Positions 48,014 through 62,579 of a DNA stretch of 64,000 nt are shown piece after piece; the stretch's first letter is position 1; each line of letters begins with the position of its first letter. The DNA is from Eopsaltria australis (lineage: Eukaryota > Chordata > Aves > Passeriformes > Petroicidae), in NCBI GenBank assembly GCA_034509425.1, contig JAVTVJ010000117.1:1736001-1800000 (forward strand). Direction: 5' to 3'. The position numbers were made by a program, and so were the translations under genes. The notes under the pieces were generated by a model. The model saw nothing but the letters and a program-made list of their open reading frames with translations, searched no databases and had not been told where the DNA came from.

Positions 48014-50829
48014 TCACTACATGCAACCTACAAACACGCAGAAAAATGTTCGCAATGGTTCAGAGGAGCCACAGGGTCCATCCCCAGCCCTACAGCTCCG
48101 GAGCCTGGGAGCCCTGGGGAGGCTGCAATCCCCCAGGTCCTCTAGCCACATTGTACCTCTCACTTCACCATCAGGTTTCCAGCAGCAGGTGTTACCACAG
48201 GAGCCTGAGACTGCTTTTATGAGCTGGTCTTAAGTTCTCTGAACCTCAGTTCACATTCCCCTGGTTTAGGTCTTCCTCAAATCCTAGGACCATAGGGTTC
48301 ATTACTGTAACTCTCCATCCATAAAAGCAACTCTCTCACTCCTGGCTATACATTGTCTAAAGCCTTTGGATACCCTTCCTGAGGGATGAGGGGGCTAAGG
48401 GAACCCAGTGCCTCGTAGATGGATCAGATCAGAAGTCAGTCTCCAAGAATGAAGTCTCTAAAAGGTGCACCCCAAGCTGAGTGAATGAAACTGGTCACAA
48501 GGCCCTTTGGGAAACTCCTGGATGCAGGGAGGAGGAAAATTCGTTTCATCAATTCAGCAAATAAGAGTTCATCTGTGACAAATTCTGAATCACATCACCT
48601 GAATGTTACCAGAATTGTTACAGCACCACATGGAGCAAGAAGGTCTCACTTGCCAGAAGAAGCCTGTACAGATCAGCAACAGAGGGAAGGAGGGGAAAGG
48701 TGGAGAAAAGAGGAAATATCTGGTTTCGATAAACTCCTTAAAAATAGAAGTCTGATTACCTTTGCCCATTTCTGATTCCTCAAGGGAGAGCAGAAGAGGA
48801 ATCTATAAATAGTTTGCAACACAGAGAATTCTATAGCAAAGTTGCTGGGAAAGATCAATAGCATGATTCAAGGAGGGCTCCAAATTACATCCCAGGGGAG
48901 GGAGGTGCTGAACAGAATTGATAAATGAGTTGCAAATGCTGTGTGTGTTGTGTGTATCTAATTAACAGAGGGTGACTGGGATCAATAGCAAGGAAGGAGA
49001 TGGTCTAAAAATAGGACTGAGGCAGGGACTGCAACCTGCGGGCAACAGCTTGGATTGAAATGTCCCATGGAGTAATTAACCTTTAGCTGAAAGTGATGGT
49101 TAACATGAGGCCAAAGTGGGGCCTGTGGGCAGCTGGGAAGGGATGAGGGCTCCATGGGACTTAGGGCAGTGTGACATTGTGGGGGTACAGGCACAGCCAT
49201 GAGCCCAGAGCCTTCCTTTGGTCAGGCGACAGTGATAAGATACTGATTGGTGTGGTGCTTTCTGGAGAAATGTCTGAATATTCACATTTTACTGGAATTT
49301 TGGAACAGAAAATATATTCTGTTCTGTGTACTCACAAACATTTCAACATTGCTTAAAGAGTAATGGTCAGTTTTTTAAACATCTATTTCTATCCATAAGA
49401 ATCTGGGATTTTCTTCTTTTTTGCTGACCCTGTTGCCGAGAAAGTACCCACCACTCTGAGGACCAGTCTTTGCTCATCCAGACTCAACACAATACAAATA
49501 TTTGAGCCACAGAGGAAACAACTTGCAAAGGGGAGTGTCCTTCAATCCTTCCATCTACAACAGAGTTGTCAGGCAAACTGCAGGGAGAAGGATTGACATT
49601 GGGCAGGATGGTCAATGGCTCAGCCTGAAGGGGCAGGGTTCACCTGAGTGAAAGGCAGAGACACAACCAGGAACAGAAAGTTCATTTGCAGACTGAGTGC
49701 AGGATTTGGGCCTGGGGTGTACAGCATGACCGAAAGAAAAGGAAACTGTAAAGATGGAGAATCTAGAAAATATGTCTGGCAGGAAAGGATTGGAGGGGTA
49801 AGTGGTGAGTGAAGAGCTTTTCTTCAATATAGAGAGAAGTGACTAAAAATTCCTGGACAAAAGTTTTCTCCATAAGATTAAAAAAAAAAAAAAGTCTTTA
49901 ATTCTGCTGTAGATACAGGAGCAAACCGTGCTTAGTCACCAAAACAAAAGTTAACTCAAAGGGACAACACATAACTTAGCCCCTCTTGGGTTGAGGGAGG
50001 GAGTATAGGCTGGAAGACACCTCTGAGATGTGCAGTGGGTGCCCTGGCTGCTGACAGCTCTACTAACCCAAAGTTGCACCTACTGTCTCCACAAAAAGCC
50101 AAGGGGAATTTGAAATCTCCCACGTTTTAGGTAAGAGAATGTAGGTGCTGTTGTGTCACAGCAGCTCTCCTGTTTTACCTTCAGTAAACTCTGCAGCCAA
50201 GGCAAGAGCCAGCAGCAAGGCACCTGGGTTCTGAGTTGTTCTCCAGTCCATCCTTTGGACCTGGCAGAGGTTTTCCTTGAGAGAAATCAAATGTGTCTCT
50301 CTGTGCAAGAAGGGACTGAGAGCTGCCAGTCCATGAGCCATCTTCCAGATGAACCACAGGAGTCACAACAAACCAGAAAAGGATAAAAGCCCCCAAAACA
50401 AGAAAAATAATCGAAAACCATGATCAGTACTAGAAAGAAGACTCAACCTGTTTATTTTTCAACACAGGTTATTAAGAAACTATTTTCTTTCTCTGAAAAT
50501 GGTGGCATGAAGATGACCAGAACAGCAGTTTTGATTCAGGCTCAGGTTCATTGAGCCCAGAAGCCCCTCATCCACAGAGGCTGCACAGGCACAAGGGTGA
50601 AATGCAAATGGAGCGAGTATGTGAGGTTCTTTTTCATCTCCTTAAGTATTCTCCCAACCTTAGACTATTTTAAATGTGTGGATTTTCTGAGTTCTCAGTT
50701 AGTTGCTGTATCCAGTGACTCATGACAGATCTTTCTCCCAAGCACTTGCCCTCCCTCTTCCTGAACCCAGCTGAAATTTTTTGCCTCCTCAGCAAAAATT
50801 CAAGCCAAGGGCAGGTTGGAGGGAGCTCC
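48014..50829. other. Intergenic DNA upstream of KCNK9
   Basis: About 2.8 kb without a supported gene. Contains an A-run at 49880-49893 and unremarkable unique sequence. Confidence 0.5.
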
Positions 50830-50936
50830 GAGCAACCTGGTCTGGTTGAGGATGTCCCTGCCCATGGCAAGAGGGCTGGAATGAGATGATCTTCGAAGTC
50901 GCCTTCCAACCCAAACTATTCTATGATTCTGTGAAA
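50830..50936 (+). mobile_element. CR1 LINE terminal fragment
   Basis: GTCTGGTTGAGGATGTCCCT, GCCCATGGCAAGAGGGCTGG, AATGAGATGATCTTCGAAGT, TTCCAACCCAAACTATTCTA and TGATTCTGTGA match the final 100 bp of an avian CR1. Little diverged, so among the younger copies here. Confidence 0.92.
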
Positions 50937-52539
50937 AATTCTCATCCTCGCCAAAGACGAATGGATCAATGGATCTGTAATTCAGAGCAGGAAGAGCACT
51001 CCCTTTTATCTGTTTTGACCAAGCTTCCTTCAGTGGTCCCCAGGCTCTGGGCTGGAACAGAGAACACATTGTGCAATGTCCTCATGCCATCAGGGCTTGG
51101 TTAAGACTTTGAAGTTCAAGAAGGCAGTCCCATTTTTAGCCACTCTTCCCAGTGCAGGGCCATAAAATCACATCTCCATGTGGATCTCCCTTCTCCACTA
51201 TTTAGGAGGAAGAGGGTCCCTGTGTACAGGTGAGCAAGGCAGAGGTGTAGCCTGGCTCTTTTTGCCCTATAAAATATCTCTGGCCCTTTGGGGGGTTTCT
51301 TTGAATTACTACTATAAAAGAGCCACTGTTGAATTTTTCTGTGGATGTTCTTTTAAGTGACAATTCATGGAAGGTAACACACAAGGAGTAGTTTTTTCCG
51401 TGCTGTTCACATGAGTGGAGAGCTGCAAATCTGTACCAATTCCAATACCTAGTGAGTCTGGCAATATATAAGATTTATAATACACTGCCATTTTAGTCAT
51501 TAAGAATCATCAGAGGTCCCCCATAAAAATTCTTCCCTGCAATCTACAAAATTCATTCATTAAATGATCTGGCCATGAATGAAGTCTGTCCTTTACAATG
51601 CAGCTGCAGCAGTGAATTAAACGTTGTAGTTTTAAGAACTGGGAAATGGCTCAGTTAAAAATGCAATGCCTGACTCAAAGCCTGTCATAGCCATATCTAT
51701 CAGTTCTGGTGGCCTTTGGATCAGGCTGTTATCAGGAATACAAAGATTGTGATGACAAGTATTAGTGACTGGATTGTAAGGAGCCAGACTTCCCTTTAGC
51801 TTCACAGGTTCTCTTCATGCCCTTTGCTTCTGCCAGCTGTGTGCATTTGCACAGTCACTGGAGTGTTTGTGGACCATGGACTCAGTCGAGCGAGCGCGAG
51901 AGGAAGCCGAGCTCAGGTTACTGGGTGAATGCACCCGTGTCCTCAGAGCAGTAGCTCCAGAAAATGATGGAGGAGGGAACCTTGCCTGTGCAGCTCTCGT
52001 TTTATTCTTTGTACCTTCTTCCCATTGATGTTCAAAGGAGTGCAACCTCTGTTGGATACGCTCGGGCTGGACTCACATGATTCAGCAGCGTTCCTTTCGT
52101 CAGGCAGTGTTTGTGCAGAAGCAGGTGGAACAGGGGACTGGTGCTTTAATTCTTGCCTCCATCCCCCCTGTGCCTGCAACACGACAGTCCTCTTGAAAGT
52201 AATCAGCAGTGACAGAAAACATGCACGAAGAGTCTCATTGACTTAGGGAGAGGGTGCTTGTGTGAAGCAACTTCACACGTGTGCGAAAAAAAGGAATGGG
52301 ATCAGACCTACGCTTTACATTTTTCCCACACTCGTTTCTTTTTACAGGGAATTCACTAATATTAAATCCACCTAGGTGGCAGGAATGTGAGCATCTGGTC
52401 CAACCTAAATAGTCTATTCTGTTCTATTTTTATCCTCATGTATCATTTTTATTCTGCAGAGCCGGTGCGTGGCAGAAAGGGTGAGTTCACTTCTCAGGGT
52501 GCAAGCCAAAGGTCTCTTCCAGAACTGCTGTGAGGGATT
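50937..52539. other. Intergenic DNA
   Basis: About 1.6 kb. A small CpG cluster (TCGAGCGAGCGCGAGAGG) occurs at 51887-51905 with more CpGs to 52100, but no exon can be defined. A CR1-like scrap (CTGGTCCAACCTAAATAGTC) at about 52398 is too short to call. Confidence 0.45.
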
Positions 52540-52910
52540 TGGAAGATATTTCGCTCAAGCACAGAATTTATATATAGGCACAAAGCTTTCATTAAACATG
52601 AGCAGCCACGGGGACAGCATCAGTCACTGACGGTAATGTATGCACGTCTTGTAGGCACGCTATAGAGGAGAGAGCTGCTTGGAGAAATTAATGCAGCAAA
52701 GGTGTTGGATATGGATGCATTTGTTACTGAATCGACTCCCTCTAAGTTTCCTGAGCTATTGTGACTTCCAGGTCTATTTGTAGATTACCAAATGCTCACA
52801 GTGTGACTGTCACTTTTGCATTTACTGCAGCTGATGCCTCAATGTTATATTTAATGCATATTTTAGATGAATAATTCCCGTATCAAACCTGCCCCTGATT
52901 AAGAATAAGT
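52540..52910. promoter_or_regulatory. Candidate conserved non-coding element (by texture only)
   Basis: A stretch free of recognisable repeats, of balanced composition, with developmental-factor-like words (AATTAATGCAG, ATGCATTTG, TTTAATGCATATTTTAG). This is judged by eye; no conservation data were available. Confidence 0.2.
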
Positions 52911-55079
52911 CTTAGACGAAAACCCTGGCAAGGTAGAAAGGAAGATTCTCTGAACAGGTACAGCCCTCACCATCATCACCAGAGGTAACTGAGCTGCAGA
53001 GATGCAGAGCTCTGGGAGAGACATCTTCCTGCAGCAACGGGTACTGTATTTTGGTGCAACAGTTTCTGAATGAATCGGTGGAAAATGTGCATTTCATTAT
53101 AATCACCACTGAAGAAGGAAAGCAATTGCCGAGGGGGCTTGCAAAAAGCTGCAACTGTTACTAATGGAATGCCACAGTAAAGGCAAAATAGGAGCTGTCA
53201 TGTGTATTTGCTGTGGAATTGTCCTTTTCTGTCCAGAAAAAAAAGTTACTTAGAATATTTAGAATAACACTGAATAAAATGTGAATGAAATGTTCTGGTT
53301 TATCTTACTTCTCTCTGTTGATTGCTTGAGAAGCAGGATCCAGCTTTTATCTCCTTGGAATAAATGGTTGGTGTATACTCATCCTTTTTATTTGGAGGAG
53401 ATTGAGTGGGGTCTTCCACACCTCCCTCTATATTTTTTCCAGTTTGAGCACCCATGAATATACTCACACTTCAGTTACCTCCATAATTTTCACAGTGCAT
53501 TTTGTTCTAAAATATTTCTTCTGGCCTCTACTCCCATCATTTATGACCTGACTGCCTCCCAGTAATGGAAACACTTTTCCCAACCAATGTTTTCCCCCTG
53601 CATATACTATTTTTTAGGTAGGGAGCAGAGAGTTTTACCAAAGCTGTATAGAAAGCCTGTGGAAGGTGGGGTACCCAGCTGCAGCATTGGCCTAGATCTG
53701 ACACAAACCTCCATGGCACCTGGTGGGGTGTCCCCACTGCCTCCACTTGCAGCTCTTGCCAAGCTGCTTCAGTGGTCCATGGCCTGAATATTCCAACGTA
53801 ATCCCTGAATACTCCAGCTGTGGGTGCTACTTTGAACTCTACCTAGGATGTCTTAAGGCCAACCAAGCCAATCTGTTGTAGAGCAAGTAGAAGAAAAGCT
53901 TCTTCCCTCATCTCCACAGACATGCTGGAAGTGTCAGCTTTATCTCACCAAATTCAGACAGTGGTTGGACTGACCAGCAATTAAAAAACTGGTGCTAAAT
54001 ATTGTTATTACTTCATCTGACTGTGTTGAAATGGAAGTAAGACCATAGCAGCAGCTTAAACCTCAGCTAATTCGATTACATTTAGCTGTGCCAGGGTCTC
54101 TCACAGATATTTTCCAAAATAAATTCCAACCTGTATAAACACACAAAGCTAAACTGTTTCTTTGAAAGGAAGATTATAGTGTTACTGGTAGAGATCAGGC
54201 AGGATATTTACTGCAGTGGAAACCTTTCCTGAGAAACTCAGAGTCAGGGCAAAGGCAGTACCAGCTCATGGAGACAATTTCCCACCACCTCATATTATTA
54301 CTTAGTTTGAAACTGGAGGAGGGAAGGAAAGTGAACCTTTAATAACTACCCATATCCGAAATCAATTTCAGTGCTCAAGACAGCTTGTAAACACACAATA
54401 TGCTTTACAAAGGATTGATGCTGAGCAAAGCGAGGTGCACATTTTCCTGCTGGTGAAGTCAAACAAAGCTCTTAAACAGCTGCCATTTTTGAGGGTGCAT
54501 AAATGGCTGCATTATTAAGAGCCTTCCTCTGTCTGAAGATGAGAGATTTGCTTCTCAGCTCTCTTACACACATTTAAATCAGGAATAACCCACTGAGAAT
54601 TGACCTGGTGTACATTTGTTATGAAAAAAGAATAGGAAAAGAAAAAAAAGTCCCATATAAAAAAATTCTAATAAGGATATAAATTATGATGATTTACACT
54701 TTTGGGCCAGGAGCTGAGATTCCTTTTAAAACCACAATTGATTGATGAAGCCTCAGAACATGCCTGTGATTCAGTAAGTGCTACACTCAGTTTGCAGATG
54801 GTTGCTCTGAAGCACAGCATTGTTGTTTGGTTACAAGCCCAACAAATGAAGTAGTGGCAGAGGAAGAACCAAATGCAGATTTCTATATCCTGATTATTAG
54901 AGAGCAATGCTTTGGGACAGCATTTCTTCCCGGTGGCTGCTCACAACACAGCAAGAATTTCTGTGGTTTTGTGTCTCTTGGCTACCAAAGTTGACAACTT
55001 AGCATGGTACTGCTGCCTTTATACCTTCATGGTGTCACATCTCATCATCCTGAGACCCATGGCTTTGCTTGACAGCCCA
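52911..55079. other. Intergenic DNA
   Basis: About 2.2 kb with no supported gene. The 54370-54560 segment (CTTTACAAAGGATTG, ATAAATGGCTGCATTATTAA) also has the look of a non-coding regulatory element. Confidence 0.45.
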
Positions 55080-56022
55080 CAATACCCTCAGGGCTCGATA
55101 CTGGGCCCAGTATTGTTTAACTTAGTCCTAAATTACTTGGATAAGGGGCAGATGCCTCCTCAGCAAGTTTGCTGATGACACAAATCTGAGAGCAGTGGCC
55201 AATACCCCAGGGAGCTGTGCAAAAGGACCTCATCAGGTGGGAGAGATGGACAGAGAAGAGCTGTGTGAAATGCAAGAGGTAGATGGATCCTGCACCTGGG
55301 GAGGAATAACCCCAGGCTGAGGGCTGATCTGATGGAAGGCAGTTCTGCAGAGAAGGACCTGAAGGTTCTGGTGGACAATGAGCTGTCCATGAGCCAGCAG
55401 GACCCTTGTGGCCAAGGACGCCCATGGTGTCCTGGGGTGCATCAGGAAGAGCACTGCCAGCAGGTCAAGGGAGGTGATCCTGTCCCTCTACTCGGTCCTG
55501 GTGAGGCACATTCAGAGTGCTGTGCCCAGTTCTGGGCTCCTCGGGACAAGAGAGACATGGAGCTCCTGGATCTGGGCCACTGGAGGAGAACAAAATATGA
55601 TAAAAGGACTGGAGCATCTTCCTTATGAGGAAAAGCTGAGGGAGCTGGGCCTGTACAGCCTGGAGAAGTGATGACTGAGGGTGGACCTCATCAATCCCTG
55701 TCAGTGTCTGCAGGGAAGGCTCAGAGCATGGACCAGGCTCTGCTCCTGATGCCCAGCAATGGCACAAGAGGAACGGGCAGGAACTGATGCCCAGGAAACT
55801 CCACCTGGACATGAGGAAGAACTTCTTTACTGTGAAGTGACCAAGCACTGAACAGATTGCCCAGAGAGGCTGTGAAGTGTCCCTCAGTGAATATTCCAGC
55901 ACTGTCTGGACACAATCCTGTGCCTGTGCTCTGGGATGCTCCTGCCTGAGGAGGGAGGTTGGACCAGACCCCACTGTGGTCCCTTCCAACCTGACCCATT
56001 CTGTGATTCTGCAATTCTGTGT
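55080..56022 (+). mobile_element. CR1 LINE fragment, RT end plus 3' UTR (degraded)
   Basis: Begins in the region coding the PQGSILGPVLFNLV motif, loses a segment, then resumes with KFADDT-coding sequence (CAGCAAGTTTGCTGATGACA). It continues through the C-terminal region (LKVLVDNELSMSQQ, FWAPRDKRDMELL) and the 3' UTR, ending CCTGACCCATTCTGTGATTC at about 56022. Frameshifts break the frame several times. About 940 bp, and moderately young by the preservation of its 3' end. Confidence 0.93.
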
Positions 56023-59000
56023 CATGCATTCAAGTCACTGAGGTAGAAGTTTAAAAACTGTGCTTACTAGAAGGTTTAGAGATGATCAACTGCCAGCCAG
56101 GCTCTGTAAGTCCATCCTGAAGGACCAGTCAAGAAAAGGGATGCCTGTCACTGATGGCTCACACTATAGATGTGCAAGACAAAAAAGATCAGTGATAAGG
56201 GCAGAATGCACAAAGAGAGTGAAGAGAATGACAGCAAAGGTCATCACGCAGGGGTTCTAACCTAGATGGGGGAAAAAGCAGACTGGAAAGAAGGTGCAGA
56301 AGACTGAGGAAGGAAGTAGACAAAGAAATTGGATGCTAAGGATGCGGGGCTAGGAGGGAGATGGTGCAATCAGTCATTTGACACGGGGCAAAAAAAAATT
56401 GCAGTCAGAACTCAGAAAATGTTTATCAATGTCCACTTCAGCTGTGTCTGCAGCTTTTCCAGCTGTCTGGAGACTCTGGCTGAATCCTCTTGGCATTTTT
56501 TCTTGAAGGCAACAAAGTAGAGGAGGGAACAGATAGCACCCGCATTTTATTTTCCCCGGGGGGACAGACAGTCTGTCATGCAATGTTCCAAACCCAGGGG
56601 ATTCTTGGGAAAGGCACATTATGTCCAGTGAAGTTATCACTGGCATGATACTGGCATAATAAAGTGGACCCTCAGACCTGGGCTCTGCCCTGAACTGTGT
56701 GCCTTGGAGAGTTCTGAGCACATCTCTTGCTAAGGCTTTTTTCTTGCATGGACATAACACTGCAGAGACTTTTGCCTGTGCTTGCGTGTCAAGAGAAGAT
56801 ATGTGAGAAGGAAAAAAAAAAGAGCCAGATTTCCACCAGCTCCTGAGCTTTCTGTACCCTGTCTGCCTTAGTGCAGCTGAAGAATCCTTGTGTGTGCCAA
56901 TATCTGAGGGGCATTGACCCTAAAACACCTCCCAGCCATTCTCCTGAAAATGCAGTTTAGGAGGGAAACTCGCTGTTTAAATAGATATTCCCTGAGATTA
57001 ATTTGATGTCTGCAGTGGATTCGTTTCTCTACTGCTAAACTATAGTGGAAAAGCATCTTTGCAAGTGTCTGCAGATGCCTGCCTGCAAAGCAGAGATTTG
57101 CATGAGCTTGGTAGCTTTTCCCCACCAGCAAAGCAAACTGTCTGACTGCAGCACGCAGCTTCTGCTGGATAACCACACCGCTTTTGGGACTTGGTGCCAG
57201 CTCAGCTAGACAGTGACTGTTCACACCTCCTCACAGCCCCGGGCAATGTTGCTTGGCCAGTGAAAACTTGTGGTTAGTGGTGGCCAAGCAGTGACTGGGA
57301 CTGGCTCTAGTTCTCCAGTGTGTGTTCAGGGCACTGCCAGGCTCTTCCTCACTGAACCTGCTCTAAAGTCACATTAAATAACCCACAAGAGCTGCAGGTC
57401 AAAAGTCTACGAGACAATGGCAAAGGATATTTCTGGCCTGCTGAGTCAGGAAAGGGAGATGGAGAAGGAGGGGCTTGGGACTTTTAGGTTTACTCTGAAG
57501 ACCATGCCTTGGCAAGGTTAAATAATTTCTGGCAGATTGAAAAGACCTATTGAGTATATTAGAAAGTCTTGCAAAGGCCTTTTCTGAGCAGACTGAAAAG
57601 GCAGAAATCTGAGCGCTGAATACAAAGCTGCTTGATAGCTTCATAAGACCACTTACTATCAATCTCATCCTCTTAGCAACTGTATGAACAGCAGGGCACA
57701 TGATTGAATGTTTTTCATATATTGTGAAATAAACTGTACTCCACTTCCTACTGCAGCAAATGTCAGGTGTGCAAGATAAAACAGGGGCTGAGGTGCTCTC
57801 CAGATCGCGGCACCTCCTGCATTTCAAACGTACGCAGCACCGTCCCTCCCCAAGCTACACAAGATTGAATTCATCACACTTTCCAGCACACTGCTAAGTA
57901 AAACAGAAGACTGATATACTACTAATAGTCGAGGCTTCTTATAGCAGCCTCATCTGTTATCACATCCTCCGCCATCGTTCAACTTCTACTCCCACCTCGC
58001 AGTTACTCTGGCCCTCGTACTCTGTTTATCTTGCTCTTCCTCTCCTGACTCCGTGCCTCTTTCCGTGCTTCTCACTCTCCTGGATTCAGTTTTCCTGCTG
58101 ACCCCTGATGCCACCAGCTCACACAAATCCTCAGGAAAAATCACTTCTGTCATGACACAAGGCAACAGCTCGGGATGAGCTCGGTGGGTGCCAGCAGAGG
58201 TCCGTGTTCCTGGCTCTGTGCAAGGTGGTGGCATAGCATGGGACAGCTCTTTGCACTCCTCTGGGCCTCAGGATGGGAAGAAAAACCTCACAACCTTACT
58301 CATGGCTTGATTGTCTAGAAAATCAAAGTCTGGGTTTGGTGGAAATGACTGGTTTCACTGGCAGTTTGCATGAGCAGAGACTAAGAATGAATGAAAAGAC
58401 ATTTAGGACTTAGCCCAAAGCATCTATTATGAATATGTCATTAAATCCATCCTAGCACAACTTCTGCAGTTAAGGAATAGGATAGGAGCTCCAGGCCTGA
58501 CCTGGAGCTGAATCTAGGGGATCTGAGGTGAGAGGAAGAATTTAATTCCATTTAAGATCACTATTAACTGACACACTGTCATGATGCTTTAGAGAAGAGA
58601 GAGGGGATGATTACAGAGGGAGAGCAGGAGCCACAAAATAGCACTTTTATTTTTCAAAACTTTCACATAGCTTGGCAGAACAAATGACAACAGAAGTTAA
58701 AACAGCACTTTTCAATTTTCCATCCTTTAATTCCACATGATTTTTTTCTGGATCTGCAATTAGAATATTTATTTCCCTGTCTTGTGCTTTTTCAACACAG
58801 AATGTCAAATGCTTCAGTAACAGATAGAAAAGCATGGCTCTTATCTCCATATAAATATAAGAGTGCATCTCTGCAGGACTAGATCCAGGTATTCATGATG
58901 CTCATAGTCACCATTACCCTATTACCCAAATGCCTTGCATTAATGGATTTCTCCTTGCATCACCTGACTGAGGAGAAATTCAGTGCTGAATTACTACCCT

Positions 59001-62000
59001 CATCTTACAGACAGGAAACTGCATCTTAGAGAAATTACAGCAGTGACTGGGTGCCCACAGGAAACCTGTGCAGATCAGAAACCTCAATCAGAAGCAATGC
59101 AGACACAAAGGTCGAATCTGCTCCCTCAGGTACCTGTCCAGCACTTATGGGGACCAGATTTCCCTGAGACTGTTCCCCAGCCAAGCCCACACAAACAAGA
59201 TTTCAAACCACTACATGATAAACTTAAAGCCAAACCAAAATCTTTAGCTGACAGAAACTGGAGAAAATGCAGCTTCAAAGCTCCCAACAATGTGATTTAC
59301 ACCTGCTGGGAATTTGACCCAATCCATTCCCTGCATCCAATTACGCAGACGATAAACCACTGAAATTGTCAGATATTATATACCTTTAATGGAAGATCAA
59401 AGCAGTCCTCTGGACTGTAAGATCTTGGGGAATTTCTCTCTGCTGCTTTGGGAAAAAACAAAAATTTTTAATGTGAGGCAAGTATTCTGTTCTTGCAGTA
59501 GTGCTATTAAAATTATTAGAAACAGGGAATTTATTTCGTAAGGAAACAGGTTCTCATGGGAAATTTCTGATGAAGAAACTTTCCTCCAGCTCTGCATTCC
59601 CATCAGATACCATTCAGAATCTCCTGGTGAGGATGCTGATTAACAGCAACTTTCCCAGACCTGTCTTAGGTCTGGCTAGGGAATGGCAGCACCAGGTCCC
59701 AGCTCTTATGGTGACTTGCACCTCTCAGATTTTGGGTAAAGGTGTTGACACAGCTCACTGCAGTCAATTTACTTCTTCATAAAGCCAAAGAAGATTATTT
59801 AAAAGAAAAAAATATTGGAAAATCTGACTCTACCACAAGGTACATAAAGCAGAAGCTCATCCACCTTCAAACATAGCCAGGCTTCTCACAGCCCCATGTC
59901 CATCCAAGTGCTAAATGAGCACCAAACAGGGAGTGACTGACACCCTTTCCAAGTCTGTGCACCAGCATTTTGGCCCTCAGTGAGACCAATGTTAAAATTT
60001 CTATGTCACAAGTTCACTTAGGGAATTTAGATGGTTCATATAAAGTTCACACACCTCATAAAGGGATAAAGCAAAAGAACTCAGCCTGTGGAGGATGAGG
60101 TACTTTGGTGCCACAATGGTTTGCAATTGCAGTGCTTTGGTAATTCTGCCCTGCTTCTGGTATCGAAGGGATTGTGTAATCCCATTTTCCTTTCTCTCTT
60201 AGAAACCTGTTCTCTGCTAACATTGTTGGAAGCCTGTTGTAGCTGTTAGCCTGTCACAGTGAAAGTATGGCTTTATTTTTTTAAACAAACAAAAGAAAAA
60301 AAAAAAAAAGAAAAAGGACAGTCTGTGTGCCTGCTTCTCTTCCTGTAGGAATTTGATCAAATTTAGCTTTACAAATGCAGAAATAATTCCATTCAGAAGA
60401 GAATCCAGAGATATTGTTGTCTGTATGATATCCAAAGCTTTGTTTCAGAACTGCAGGAAACAGAGGCTCCATTTTTCAGCATTGAGATTCTTCCTGACTA
60501 AAGAAGCACATGGAACCTTTTCACTAAACTTCTCATGTTCTCCCAGACTGAAGGTTTTTCCAGCCCTCTCTAGCTCCAGGTCGTGTCCTTCTAGTGTCTT
60601 GTCAGCTTTCAGATTGTCTCACCTTTTCATTCCTATTTTTCTTTGCATTTGCTCATTATCTCTCTCCTTCATTCTCAGCAATCTAATCCTTAGTTAAGGT
60701 AAATGTCAACTTTTCTCTCTACTGGCATGAAATGATATTTTAACATTTATGTTCTTGCTTTGCCTCAACTCATAATTAAAATGATCAAATTAGCTATTTC
60801 ATTAAAGTCAATGGCCAGACTGCTAACAGAGGCCCTCTTTTAGTATAATTTAACATCAACATACAGAGCACTGAAGGTGCCTAACACTTAACATATGCCA
60901 GCTGGAAGAGATGCCAGTTAGCTCTGAACCTAACTGAAGTAATTTGTCACCACTAAGCCAGCAAAGAATGCTTTACACTGGTTGTTGCAGTTTAAGTATC
61001 TAGAGCCAAGTGTTCCAGTGCCTCCATCCAACAATATCACACAATTTGTCTTAGCTCCTGTTCCAGATGCCTGAATTCATCACAACAGCTGGTGTGAACC
61101 AAGATTGCTTTAGCACACCTTCATGCCCTCCTGGTCCATGTGGTGGCCCTTTGTCTGCTCTCAGTGTTGGTTGAAAGAGATTCAAGGTCAGCAATGGAGA
61201 TCCCAGTGTCCATGAAGGGCCAGCACCCAGCACTGCCCTGCCTGTGACCTCCTTTTCCCTGTGAGACCCAGCACAGACCCCTAATGCATGATCTGGATAG
61301 AGCAAAATCCCTTGCTGACTCAGTGCCTAGGAGAGATCCACCAGGGTTACAGAAAGGCTCTAAAACAGGCGTACTGTAACAAGAATGGGTCTGATTAGTG
61401 ACACACATGTGCCAAAAATTTCCTTGAAGGGCTAGGTTAGCACACGCAGGAGAATAAGGGCTTTGGCATTTAACAGGGTGTTTTAATCTTTGCCTGTGCA
61501 GAAATTCATCACTTGATACTGGTGTATTCTTGTTTTTTCTGAAATCATCATCTCAGTTCTGATAGCAATAACTGAACTGAGCGTGCCTTCAGAGGCCTAT
61601 GGTGTCCTTTTCTAAATGTGCTCATGAAGGGTAAAACCGATTTTACACCAACAAGTCTGAATATTAATGTCCATACTGAGGTCTTGTTGTTCCCAGTGTG
61701 GGAAAGAAGAGCTGGGACAGAGGGCTGACAAGTGCCTTGGACAGCTAAACTTGGTGTTCAGCTGCCTTCAGGAGGATGGAAAAGTACCACCCCATGCCCT
61801 ACAGCAGCATCAGCGAGCAGCCAGAGTGCTCTGCACCACTGGCACCACTAAAGCCCATAACTCTGTAACTCTATATCCCCAAAGTCTATGCTAATCTCAT
61901 CTGAAAAATCCTCCTTGGCAATTACAAGCATTGCAGGGACTACAGGAAACCACTCTGAAATTATCCTACTCTCACACTGCCTGTGCTATGGCCTATAGAG

Positions 62001-62579
62001 AAGATTTGCTTCCCACAGAACAAAGGCACTGCAGTTTCAGTGGGACAGGGTGGGTTTTTGCTTCTTTGTCTGTGGTGTTCTGTATGGGAATCTTTTAATG
62101 CCATGGAAGTATTGGAAATTGCAGAAAGTCAAGGATATTTGAGACAGGTTCTGTGAAGTTGCATGCACACGCAGCAGTGACGTTGGGGTGAGGGTATTTT
62201 GGAGAGAAGAAGAACTTTGCTGCAACAAGAAATTTTACAGACTTAGAAACTATTCTGTGTATTAAATATGTCTGTTTACTCTCTTCACTTCTATGTTTTC
62301 ATGTGTCCTATCAAAATGACATCTGTGCTGATGAATTTTGCCATTGGAAGCTAGGATAATATTCCAATGATTCATTTTATAAGTAGCCCACATTCTGTCA
62401 TAATCTTATCCAGACAGGTATTGCTTCCAGTATTTCATATTTGCCCTTATTAAAGCCAAAGACTTCATTAACTCCTGGTGTGTGCTTACAGAAATGACAG
62501 AGACAGATTCTTTACAGGGGTGCAGAGTGGAAAGATGAGAAGCATCAGACACAGGTTGCAGTAAGGGAAAATTCTGCTG
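56023..62579. other. Intergenic DNA
   Basis: About 6.6 kb with no supported gene. An A-rich run at 60294-60309 and scattered CpGs around 57800-58200 are the only notable textures. In other amniotes the 3' end of TRAPPC9 lies on this side of KCNK9, but I could not recognise any of its exons on the minus strand here. Confidence 0.45.

Noticed and set aside
52398..52430. CR1 terminal scrap
   Set aside because: Only about 30 bp of loose resemblance; too short to support.
57399..57827. 142-codon minus-strand frame, considered as a TRAPPC9 3' exon
   Set aside because: Starts at TTG, shows no match I can recall to TRAPPC9, and lacks clear splice sites.
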